Part shown: piece by piece, positions 1 through 5,661 of the stretch
Position numbering within the stretch: the stretch's first letter is position 1
How the letters are laid out: each line of letters opens with the position of its first letter
From: CAYSHJ01 sp964589725
GTDB taxonomy: Bacteria; Planctomycetota; Planctomycetia; Planctomycetales; Planctomycetaceae
Length of the DNA: 9,916 bases
Direction: 5' to 3'
Assembly: GCA_964589725.1 (NCBI GenBank)
Contig: CAZPUJ010000118.1
Location: 1-9,916 of the forward strand
Made by a program: the position numbers and the translations under genes
Notes under the pieces: generated by a model
The model's input: only the letters and a program-made list of their open reading frames with translations
Told to the model about the DNA's origin: nothing
Databases searched by the model: none

Positions 1-131
1 TACTGCATTCCTTCCTCGTAGTCCTTGTCGAGGTTCTTCAGGATCACCTTTCGCACCACAGAGATGGCCGCGCGGCGATCGTCTGGCAATTCAGCGAGAT
101 ACTGTTCGACGGTCGTGGCTTGGCTTTGCAT
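1..131 (-). CDS. DUF1801 domain protein, N-terminal fragment (runs off left edge)
   Basis: Only the first 43 residues are in the window, beginning MQSQATTVEQYLAELPDDRR and ending DYEEGMQ. The pattern of an N-terminal T-V-x-x-Y-L-A-x-L-P-x-D-R-R, then V-x-x-V-I-L-K-N-L, then Y-E-E-G-M-Q matches the start of DUF1801 (YdhG/YjbR-like fold) proteins. These are small soluble cytoplasmic proteins of about 110-150 residues with no firmly assigned biochemical role. The start is supported by GGAG six bases upstream of the ATG (plus-strand positions 138-141). The gene is divergent from the DUF1501 gene, and the two share a 157-bp intergenic region. Family call from sequence pattern only; the rest of the domain lies outside the window. 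Confidence 0.75.
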   Translation of the reverse strand, partial: MQSQATTVEQYLAELPDDRRAAISVVRKVILKNLDKDYEEGMQ

Positions 132-137
132 GGGAAA

Positions 138-141
138 CTCC
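138..141 (-). promoter_or_regulatory. Ribosome binding site of the DUF1801 gene
   Basis: On the minus strand GGAG lies six bases before the ATG at 131. It supports this start for the left-edge gene. Confidence 0.55.
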
Positions 142-194
142 AGTTCGCCGACGGTCTAAAAACTTACCACGATCGCGCGACATCACGCAACCGG

Positions 195-223
195 TTGACT
201 TCCCTAGCCGGCAAGGGCATTGT
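195..223 (+). promoter_or_regulatory. Weak sigma-70-like promoter candidate for the DUF1501 gene
   Basis: TTGACT (195-200) matches the -35 consensus at five of six positions. After a 17-base spacer comes CATTGT (218-223), which matches the -10 consensus at only three of six. The placement, 65 bases before the chosen start at 289, is sensible. The poor -10 box makes this only a candidate. Nothing else stands out in 132-288. Confidence 0.25.
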
Positions 224-278
224 GTCGTTCACCTAACACCGTCAGCACGCTCGGCATCCCAAGTGAGGCTGCGTTTGC

Positions 279-283
279 GAGGA
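279..283 (+). promoter_or_regulatory. Ribosome binding site deciding the DUF1501 start
   Basis: GAGGA (279-283) sits five bases before the ATG at 289. It favours that start over the in-frame ATG at 220, which would place about 23 unrelated residues before the Tat signal. Confidence 0.65.
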
Positions 284-288
284 AAGAC

Positions 289-1623
289 ATGTTCGACATC
301 GGCAGCTATCCAGTTCGGACCTGTGCGGGAGTCAGCCGACGTTCGCTGCTGCGAGTGGCGGCGTCGGCTCCGCTGGCGATGGGGCTAGGCGGCGCGCGAC
401 TGCTGGCAGAACCGAAGAAGGCGCGGGCGAAGTCCGTCATCTTTGTTTTCTTGTGGGGCGCTCCGAGTCATCTCGATACCTGCGACCCGAAACCGGATGC
501 GCCGGCCGAGTATCGCGGACCGTTTGGCGTCATTCCCACGCGGACGCCGGGCGTGCACTTCACCGAGCTGCTGCCTCGGCTGGCTCAGCAGAGTCATCGG
601 TTCAATCTGATCCGCACGCATGTCACCAGCAACGCGGCTCATCCGCCCGGCGGGACAGTGGCGCTGACTGGCTACGAAGAAGCCCCCGGGCCGCTCCAGC
701 CCAACTTTGGTGCCATCGTGGCTCGCGATCGAGGGCCGGCGGGAAAGTTGCCGCCGTTTGTCTCGCTGGCTCGCGGCGTGCTTATGGACAGCCAGACGCC
801 GATCAAGGGTGTGGGTGGCGGGACGTTAGGTGCTCGCTACGACCCCTTCATGATCGGCTGTTCCGAGCGCGGCGAGGTCAGCATCCCGGCCTTGGAGATT
901 TTGAGCGACCTCAATCCTGTTCGCATCAGCGACCGCAAGACACTGCTGGCGCGGCTCGACCAAGTGCCGCGGGATTTGGAACAGGCTGGACTGCGATCAT
1001 GGCAGCGGACCTATCAGCAAGCATATGACTTGCTCATGGAGCCAGCGGCGCGGGCGGCCTTCGATCTGACGCGCGAGACACTGGCCGTTCGGGCTCGCTA
1101 CGGCCGGACAGTGTTCGGCCAGAGCGCCCTGCTGGCGCGTCGTCTGATCGAGGCGGGTGTGCCCTACGTGCAGCTCAACTACAGCCGGCATCCCGAAGCG
1201 ATCACTCCCGGCTTCGAGTTTGGCTGGGACACTCACATCTACAACTTCGAGCTACTGCAAGACCAGCACTGCCCGACGTTCGACCGCGGCTTCACGGCAC
1301 TGCTGGACGACCTGCACGAGCGCGGCCTGATCGACAACACGCTGGTGGTCTGCATGGGCGAATTCGGTCGCACTCCGAAGATCAACAATCGCGCGTCGCG
1401 CGACCATTGGACGCGGTGTTATTTTTCGTTGGGGGCCGGCGCGGGACTGCCGGAGGGGCGCGTTCTCGGTACCAGCGACAGGCTGGGCGAGGATCCCTTG
1501 AGCGACCCGGTGACGCCGTTCATGGTGGGCACGACCATCTGCGAGTTGGCCGGCATCGACGCTCAGACCCGTGCCGAGCTGCGCGTGTTGCCGGAAGGAC
1601 GAGTGATCGATGGACTGCTCTAA
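289..1623 (+). CDS. DUF1501 family protein with Tat signal peptide
   Basis: This 444-residue protein belongs to the DUF1501 family, which is abundant in planctomycetes and related to the alkaline phosphatase/sulfatase fold; its substrate is unknown. The N-terminus carries a twin-arginine motif, SRRSLLR (residues 16-22), followed by an Ala/Leu/Gly-rich stretch, so folded export through Tat is likely. Family motifs in order: WGAPSHLDTCDPKPD (56-70), TSNAAHPPG in the first third, and MGEFGRTPKIN (356-366) followed by RDHW (371-374) near the C-terminus. The Asp and His residues in these blocks are plausible metal or active-site positions by analogy with the superfamily. Length is normal for the family and nothing suggests truncation. 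The start at 289 is chosen for the GAGGA five bases upstream and because the Tat motif then falls at a typical position. DUF1501 genes are usually next to a DUF1549/DUF1553 gene; none is seen here. A hairpin terminator follows the stop. Confidence 0.92.
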   Translation: MFDIGSYPVRTCAGVSRRSLLRVAASAPLAMGLGGARLLAEPKKARAKSVIFVFLWGAPSHLDTCDPKPDAPAEYRGPFGVIPTRTPGVHFTELLPRLAQQSHRFNLIRTHVTSNAAHPPGGTVALTGYEEAPGPLQPNFGAIVARDRGPAGKLPPFVSLARGVLMDSQTPIKGVGGGTLGARYDPFMIGCSERGEVSIPALEILSDLNPVRISDRKTLLARLDQVPRDLEQAGLRSWQRTYQQAYDLLMEPAARAAFDLTRETLAVRARYGRTVFGQSALLARRLIEAGVPYVQLNYSRHPEAITPGFEFGWDTHIYNFELLQDQHCPTFDRGFTALLDDLHERGLIDNTLVVCMGEFGRTPKINNRASRDHWTRCYFSLGAGAGLPEGRVLGTSDRLGEDPLSDPVTPFMVGTTICELAGIDAQTRAELRVLPEGRVIDGLL

Positions 1624-1648
1624 CCGTCAATCCAGCGACATTTGGAGT

Positions 1649-1672
1649 GCGGTGATCAGAGTCACCGCTTTT
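1649..1672 (+). terminator. Rho-independent terminator after the DUF1501 gene
   Basis: A perfect 7-bp stem, GCGGTGA (1649-1655) with TCACCGC (1662-1668), has a six-base loop and is followed directly by TTTT. It begins 25 bases after the DUF1501 stop. It separates DUF1501 from the TolB-like gene and argues against the TolB-like gene starting at 1610 or 1652. The stem is short and the T-run brief, so efficiency may be modest. Confidence 0.6.
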
Positions 1673-1701
1673 CAAAACGTCAACATTTATTGGGAATGGT
1701 A

Positions 1702-1713
1702 TTGCGATCGCAA
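1702..1713. promoter_or_regulatory. 12-bp perfect palindrome upstream of the TolB-like gene
   Basis: TTGCGATCGCAA is a perfect 12-bp palindrome ending ten bases before the chosen TTG start at 1724. Position and symmetry would suit an operator. A palindrome of this length is expected by chance once or twice in 10 kb, so the regulatory reading is speculative. Confidence 0.2.
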
Positions 1714-1723
1714 CGAGCGTGTT

Positions 1724-2635
1724 TTGAAAAGCGACAACTCCGGTCGTCGCAATCCAAAGATCAGCGCTGCTTTGGCGTGCGCGGTGTTGCTCTCGCTCTT
1801 AAACGTTTCAGGCGGGCCACTCAGCGCTGCTGAGCCGGTGCGGCTGACGACTGATGGCGTACTCAAGTTCAGCCCGGTGTTCTTCAACGGCGATCGAGAG
1901 ATCATCTACGCCGATCTGGAAAAGCCCGAGCAATGGCGATTGCAACGTCTGAACGTGGCCACGCGCGCGATCGAGCCGCTGCATCCCAAGGCGGCGACCT
2001 CCGAATTCGAGCCAGCCGTCTCCGCCGATGGCCGAGTCTTCGCATTCCTGAAGACGACGGGGATTCTCAGCGTGAGCGTGGTCATCCGCACGATCACCAC
2101 CGAAACCGAAGCCGTGGTGCCGCCGGGCGCGGGCTTCTCCGGACTGCGTGCTCCAGCCGTCGCCCCCGACGGCTCGCGCGTGGCCTTCTCCTTCGCCGAT
2201 GGGCCGCAACACATCTACACGGTCGACGCTCAAGGGCAGGACCGCAAGGCGTTGACGACTGGTGACGGAGTCAACACCGAGCCGTGTTACTCGCCCGACG
2301 GCAAGTCGATTGCATTCAGTTCCACACGCGACGGCAATTTCGAGATCTACTTTATGGACGCCGACGGCGCGAACGTGCGCCGGCTAACCAACAGTCCGTA
2401 TCGTGACCTCCGCCCGCGCTTCTCGCCCGACGGCAAACGGATTGCGTTCACCAGCCACCACGATGGCAATGCGGAGGTCTATGTGATGCGTGCGGACGGC
2501 ACCACTCCGCGACGGCTGACTCGCAACCCGGACCGCGACGATTATCCCACTTGGCATCCCGATGGCCGGCGGCTCGTCTGCGTTTCGGAACGAGAGGGCG
2601 AGCACGACGTTTACTTGATCGACGTCGAAGATTGA
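1724..2635 (+). CDS. Exported TolB-like PD40 beta-propeller protein
   Basis: The protein has about 303 residues. It has a Sec-type signal peptide (basic SGRRNPK, then a hydrophobic segment, cleavage near PLSA-AEP) followed by six PD40/TolB-type repeats about 44 residues apart. Repeat cores are FNGDREIIY (about 53), SADGRVFAF (about 100), PDGSRVAFS (about 145), PDGKSIAFSS (about 190), PDGKRIAFTS (about 235) and PDGRRLVCVS (about 280). Six repeats fit a six-bladed propeller like the C-terminal domain of TolB, but the TolB N-terminal domain is missing, and there is no neighbouring Tol/Pal gene. It is therefore probably a periplasmic binding or scaffold protein rather than TolB itself. Start: the frame is open back to an ATG at 1610 and a GTG at 1652, but those would put 38 or 24 extra residues before the signal peptide, and the terminator at 1649-1672 lies there. 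TTG at 1724 gives a normal signal peptide but has no clear ribosome binding site. Family certain, start uncertain. Confidence 0.85.
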   Translation: MKSDNSGRRNPKISAALACAVLLSLLNVSGGPLSAAEPVRLTTDGVLKFSPVFFNGDREIIYADLEKPEQWRLQRLNVATRAIEPLHPKAATSEFEPAVSADGRVFAFLKTTGILSVSVVIRTITTETEAVVPPGAGFSGLRAPAVAPDGSRVAFSFADGPQHIYTVDAQGQDRKALTTGDGVNTEPCYSPDGKSIAFSSTRDGNFEIYFMDADGANVRRLTNSPYRDLRPRFSPDGKRIAFTSHHDGNAEVYVMRADGTTPRRLTRNPDRDDYPTWHPDGRRLVCVSEREGEHDVYLIDVED

Positions 2636-2657
2636 GGCTGGATGGAGAATCGCACCC

Positions 2658-2736
2658 GGAAGATGGGGACTCTTGCACGTCCGTTTGCCTGATTGCGCAA
2701 GCGATTTCTAGAGACGGGCAAGAGTGCCCATCCTCC
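2658..2736. repeat. 79-bp inverted-repeat element between convergent genes
   Basis: The left arm (2658-2680) and the reverse complement of the right arm (2714-2736) agree at 20 of 23 positions. The shared core includes ACTCTTGC and GATGGG. The 33-bp centre holds the small palindrome TTGCGCAA (2693-2700). It fills most of the 107-bp gap between the convergent TolB-like and dehydrogenase genes. An A6 run follows on the plus strand, the wrong polarity for a standard terminator of the upstream gene, so I call it a dispersed repeat rather than a terminator. Its right arm matches an arm of the 4094-4148 element at 20 of 22 bases. I recall similar sequences in planctomycete genomes. Confidence 0.7.
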
Positions 2737-2742
2737 AAAAAA

Positions 2743-4062
2743 TCAAGCCTTGCGAATTTTCTCACGCCCGGCTTTCACGTTCTTCGTGGCATTGCGCGTG
2801 TCGAGTACCATCTTTGAGTGCTTGACAATGAAATCGTAGTCGTAAGCTGAATGATCCGTCGCGATCAGGACGCAGTCTTGAGCGGCGAGGTATTCCGGCG
2901 TCAGCGGCGAGCTGTCCATGTCGGGGACGTCGTGATGCCGCATCTTCGGCAGCGACGGAACGTGCGGGTCGTTGTAGGTTACGACGGCTCCGCGCGACAG
3001 CAACAGTTCCATCAATACGAACGACGGACTTTCGCGCGGGTCATCGACATCCTTCTTGTACGCCATACCGAGCAGCGCGACCTTGCTTCCGCGCAACGCC
3101 TGGCCTCGATCGTTCAAGAATTCCATCAGCCGCGTGATGACGTATTCGGGCATGTGCGTATTGATCTCGCCGGCGAGTTCGATGAATCGCGTGGTCATGC
3201 CGTGCTTGCGAGCCAGCCAGGTCAGATAGAACGGGTCGATTGGGATGCAGTGACCGCCCAAGCCCGGGCCCGGATAAAATGCCTGGAAGCCGAACGGCTT
3301 CGTCTTCGCGGCGTCGATGACTTCCCACACGTCAATGCCCATCTTGTCGAAGAGCACCTTCAGTTCGTTGACTAGTGCGATGTTCACGCAGCGATAGGTG
3401 TTCTCCAGAATCTTGCAGGCCTCGGCGATCTCGGCGCTGCTGACGGGGATGACCTTCACGATCGCGTGGGAATAAAGTTGCTCGGCGAGCTTGCCGCTGA
3501 TTGGATCGAGGCCGCCGACGACCTTCGGAATTCGCTGAGCCGAGAAGTCCGGGTTGCCAGGGTCTTCGCGTTCGGGACTGAACGCCAGAAAGTAATCGCT
3601 GCCAGACTTCAAGCCCGTTCGGCTGAGAATCGGCAGGACCACGTCGCGGGTCGTTGTCGGATACGTCGTGCTTTCGAGCACCACGAGCTGCCCCGGTCGC
3701 AGCGCGGCGCGAATCGACTCGGTCGTCCCCACGATGTAAGACATGTCGGGATCGCGGCTCTCGTTGAGCGGCGTCGGCACGCAGATCAGGATGCAGTCGG
3801 CTTCTTTGAGGCGGCTCATGTCGCACGTCGGCTCGAATTGCTTCGACGTCAACCACTGCGCGATCATCTCCGATGGAATATGCTGGATGTAGCTCTTGCC
3901 TTGCAGCAGCGTCTCGACCTTCCGTTGGTCGATGTCATAGCCCATCGTGCGGAAGCCCGCCTTGATGAAGGCATTCAGCAGCGGCAGACCGACATACCCC
4001 AAGCCGATCACGCCCACGACCGCACTCTTGTCGCGGATCTTCTGTTCGAGCACTGTGCGCAT
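2743..4062 (-). CDS. wbpA: UDP-N-acetylglucosamine 6-dehydrogenase (WbpA-type nucleotide-sugar dehydrogenase)
   Basis: This 439-residue protein is a complete UDP-glucose/UDP-GlcNAc dehydrogenase family enzyme. The family oxidises the sugar C6 of a UDP-sugar to a carboxylate with two NAD+, giving uronic acid precursors for surface polysaccharide; it is cytoplasmic. Seen in order: Rossmann GLGYVG (20-25), CVPTPLN (94-100), STTYPTTT (131-138), SPERED (162-167), AEACKILENTYR (213-224), GPGLGGHCIPIDPFYL with catalytic Cys272, then C-terminal domain GMAYKKDVDDPRESPS (332-347). The GPGLGGHCIPIDPFYL form is typical of the WbpA branch rather than the UDP-glucose branch, hence the symbol; the exact substrate is inferred. 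Length is normal. A weak GGTGAG precedes the ATG by a few bases. The gene stands alone, without glycosyltransferases in view, and is bracketed by two related inverted repeats. A very weak promoter candidate (minus strand TTGCGG, 17 bases, TACATT at 4169-4197) overlaps the end of the upstream gene. Confidence 0.92.
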   Translation of the reverse strand: MRTVLEQKIRDKSAVVGVIGLGYVGLPLLNAFIKAGFRTMGYDIDQRKVETLLQGKSYIQHIPSEMIAQWLTSKQFEPTCDMSRLKEADCILICVPTPLNESRDPDMSYIVGTTESIRAALRPGQLVVLESTTYPTTTRDVVLPILSRTGLKSGSDYFLAFSPEREDPGNPDFSAQRIPKVVGGLDPISGKLAEQLYSHAIVKVIPVSSAEIAEACKILENTYRCVNIALVNELKVLFDKMGIDVWEVIDAAKTKPFGFQAFYPGPGLGGHCIPIDPFYLTWLARKHGMTTRFIELAGEINTHMPEYVITRLMEFLNDRGQALRGSKVALLGMAYKKDVDDPRESPSFVLMELLLSRGAVVTYNDPHVPSLPKMRHHDVPDMDSSPLTPEYLAAQDCVLIATDHSAYDYDFIVKHSKMVLDTRNATKNVKAGREKIRKA

Positions 4063-4093
4063 GTCTCACCGTCCGTGTTGCGAAAATGTGTCG

Positions 4094-4148
4094 TTCGGGC
4101 ACTCGTGCCCGTCGAACAAATGCGGAGTGACGGGCATGAGCGCCCATC
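4094..4148. repeat. Inverted-repeat element upstream of the dehydrogenase, related to 2658-2736
   Basis: The left arm 4094-4113 and the reverse complement of the right arm 4129-4148 agree at 15 of 20 positions. The left arm also contains its own small hairpin, GGGCAC-TC-GTGCCC (4097-4110). Positions 4129-4150 match 2713-2734 at 20 of 22 bases, so the two elements belong to one family. It occupies the 135-bp gap between the thioredoxin gene and the dehydrogenase start. No open reading frame or RNA gene is seen in that gap. Confidence 0.65.
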
Positions 4149-4197
4149 CTATTTCACAGTTACGACAGAATGTAGCAGTGCCCCAAATCCGCCGCAA

Positions 4198-4860
4198 TCA
4201 CAGGTTTTCTGGCGAATTGGCGAGCAGTTCAGTGATCGCGGCGTCGACGTCGTCGAACGTGAACTGCTTGTCGGCGTTGGGTTCGATCGCGAATGTTTTC
4301 TGCAACTTGCCGGAGCGATCAAAAAGCCGCAGGCACGGGAGAGCGCGGTCGGGGATGTCGAACGCGTCAAACGCTTCATCACTTGCCCCGCCGTGGCTGC
4401 GCAAGTTGACAAAGGTGGCTTGTTGCTCGACCAAGAATCGCTCGACCTTGGCCTGATTCTCATCGTCGTCAAGCGCGACCGACACCACGGCCAATCCTTG
4501 CGACTTGTATTGGCGGCTCAGTTCGACCGTGTGCGGGAACTTCTTTCGGCAGGGAGCGCACCAGGTTGCCCAATAATCGACGAGCACGACTTGGCCTTTG
4601 TGCTTCGCGATCACCGCGTCGAAGCCGGCCCGATCGGCCACCTGAACCGTAACTTCATCGGACGTTGTCGCGTCGGGCTTATCCGCTTCGCTCTTGGAAC
4701 TTGTCGTCAGATCAGGCTCCGACTGCGGACCGGGAACCTCGTCCGAGTGACCGTTCGTACGAATCGTGCGCGAGCCAGTCTTCCCAGGGTTTGTCGATGA
4801 GTCACCGCAACCCAGGCAACAGCTCACGCACAAGGCCACGGACAACATGAAGAGTCGCAT
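4198..4860 (-). CDS. TlpA-like thioredoxin, probable lipoprotein
   Basis: A 220-residue thiol-disulfide oxidoreductase of the TlpA/ResA type, expected in the periplasm or anchored to the membrane. The N-terminus MRLFMLSVALCVSCCLGCGD is a short hydrophobic signal with several Cys. Cys18 after C-L-G is the best lipidation site, although the -3 position is Cys rather than the usual Leu. A Ser/Thr/Lys/Asp-rich linker follows (about 20-70), then the thioredoxin fold with VVLVDYWATWCAPCRKKFP and active-site CAPC at 101-104. The cis-proline position is probably in DRALPCLRLFD, where a further Cys follows the Pro. The family uses the CxxC pair for disulfide reduction or cytochrome c maturation; the substrate here is unknown. 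A strong AAGGAG six bases before the ATG supports the start. It is last in the four-gene minus-strand run, 36 bases after the redoxin. Confidence 0.88.
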   Translation of the reverse strand: MRLFMLSVALCVSCCLGCGDSSTNPGKTGSRTIRTNGHSDEVPGPQSEPDLTTSSKSEADKPDATTSDEVTVQVADRAGFDAVIAKHKGQVVLVDYWATWCAPCRKKFPHTVELSRQYKSQGLAVVSVALDDDENQAKVERFLVEQQATFVNLRSHGGASDEAFDAFDIPDRALPCLRLFDRSGKLQKTFAIEPNADKQFTFDDVDAAITELLANSPENL

Positions 4861-4866
4861 GTTTCG

Positions 4867-4872
4867 CTCCTT
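4867..4872 (-). promoter_or_regulatory. Strong ribosome binding site of the TlpA-like gene
   Basis: AAGGAG on the minus strand, six bases before the ATG at 4860, within the 36-bp gap after the redoxin stop. It fixes the start and suggests efficient independent initiation within the operon. Confidence 0.75.
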
Positions 4873-4896
4873 CTCGTCGAGTGGATCAGGCCCGCC

Positions 4897-5661
4897 TTAC
4901 TCGTATTCGATTTCACAACCGAATTGTCGTGTTTCGGTCACTTCTGGCGCTTTGCCGGCGAGCAGGGCGTCGACGGCGTCTCGCAAATAGCGCGTGGTGA
5001 CTTTGGTCGGCTCCTGATGGTCGTCGATCTTGCCCATGTACGCGATGCGGCGTTGGCCGTCGAGCACAAACACGTGCGGAGTGCAGGTGGCTCCGTAGGC
5101 CCGCGCGATCTTTTGGCTGGGGTCGTACAAGTACGGGAAGTTGTATCCGCGTTCGGACGCACGAATCTTCATGTGTTCCAGGCGATCTGATTCTTGCTGG
5201 CTGACGCTGATGGCCACAAACTCGATGTCTTGGTCGTGGTAGTCATCGACGAACTGGATCAGTCGACTTTCGTAAGCCTTCACGACGGGGCAGTGATTGC
5301 AGGCAAAGACGAGGACGACCAACTTTGCTTCTTTCAGCTCGTCCAGGCTGTGCTGTTTGGCATCGACGCCGACAAGATTCTTCCACGCAGGAGCCGGCTT
5401 GCCGATGTCGAGCACTTTATTGAACTTCGCCGCGTGGAGTGGGGCTGCGATGACAACGATCAAAGCGATCAGCACGGAACCGAAGAGCAGCAATCGACCG
5501 CTCGTTCCCAAGCTCCGCTTGGGAACGGATTCCTCCGAAGCTCCGCTTCGCGGCTGCGGGAAGCGGAGCTTCGAAGACAGGCATTCCCAAGCGGAGCTTG
5601 GGAACGAGCGTGTCGTGGGAGCGGGGTTCACGTCGTGGCGCGGCATGACCGGGAACCTCAT
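4897..5661 (-). CDS. Exported redoxin / thioredoxin-family protein (CNHC motif), N-terminus altered by a repeat
   Basis: A thioredoxin-fold protein of the AhpC/TSA-redoxin-like group. From the ATG at 5661 it has 254 residues. The fold runs from about residue 80: DIGKPAPAWKNL, VVLVFACNHCPVVKAYE with the CNHC pair at Cys121/Cys124, FVAISVSQQE, and GATCTPHVFVLDG with the cis-Pro at 195. A hydrophobic signal segment (LLLFGSVLIALIVVIAAPLHA, about 57-77) predicts export. The ATG overlaps the upstream TGA as ATGA; an ATG at 5646 has GAGG nine bases upstream. Residues about 18-54, between the ATG and the signal peptide, are encoded by the palindromic element at 5499-5610, including SFPSSAWECLSSKLRF. 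Such a long extension before a signal peptide is abnormal, so the working start may instead be TTG at 5511 or 5493. Catalytic domain certain, start uncertain. It probably cooperates with the TlpA-like protein downstream. Confidence 0.85.
   Translation of the reverse strand: MRFPVMPRHDVNPAPTTRSFPSSAWECLSSKLRFPQPRSGASEESVPKRSLGTSGRLLLFGSVLIALIVVIAAPLHAAKFNKVLDIGKPAPAWKNLVGVDAKQHSLDELKEAKLVVLVFACNHCPVVKAYESRLIQFVDDYHDQDIEFVAISVSQQESDRLEHMKIRASERGYNFPYLYDPSQKIARAYGATCTPHVFVLDGQRRIAYMGKIDDHQEPTKVTTRYLRDAVDALLAGKAPEVTETRQFGCEIEYE
5499..5610. repeat. 112-bp palindromic element with 27-bp perfect terminal inverted repeats
   Basis: Positions 5499-5525 and the reverse complement of 5584-5610 are identical over 27 bases. 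Each terminal arm is itself a hairpin: CGTTCCCAAGC-TCC-GCTTGGGAACG at 5503-5527 (11-bp stem), and TTCCCAAGC-GGA-GCTTGGGAA at 5584-5604 (9-bp stem). The centre holds a third hairpin with a perfect 13-bp stem (5536-5548 with 5561-5573) and a 12-base loop. No flanking target duplication is evident. Read in all six frames, the element contains no stop codon. It lies within the redoxin coding frame. The motif resembles dispersed palindromes I recall from planctomycete and cyanobacterial genomes. Confidence 0.88.

Noticed and set aside
220..288. Earlier ATG at 220 for the DUF1501 protein
   Set aside because: It adds 23 residues before the Tat signal with no clear ribosome binding site, and overlaps the candidate -10 region. 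ATG 289 has GAGGA at ideal spacing.
721..735. CGATCG-type sites as operators
   Set aside because: The sequence around them is not a longer palindrome and they occur within coding sequence, as expected by chance in this base composition.
3466..4800. 444-residue open frame on the plus strand
   Set aside because: It is antisense to the dehydrogenase and TlpA-like genes and crosses the repeat between them. The translation is Arg/His/Val-rich with no recognisable domain; such shadow frames are common in GC-rich DNA.
5499..5610. Palindromic block as a CRISPR array or transcription terminator
   Set aside because: There are no regularly spaced direct repeats with unique spacers, and no T-run follows any stem. 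It lies inside a coding frame.
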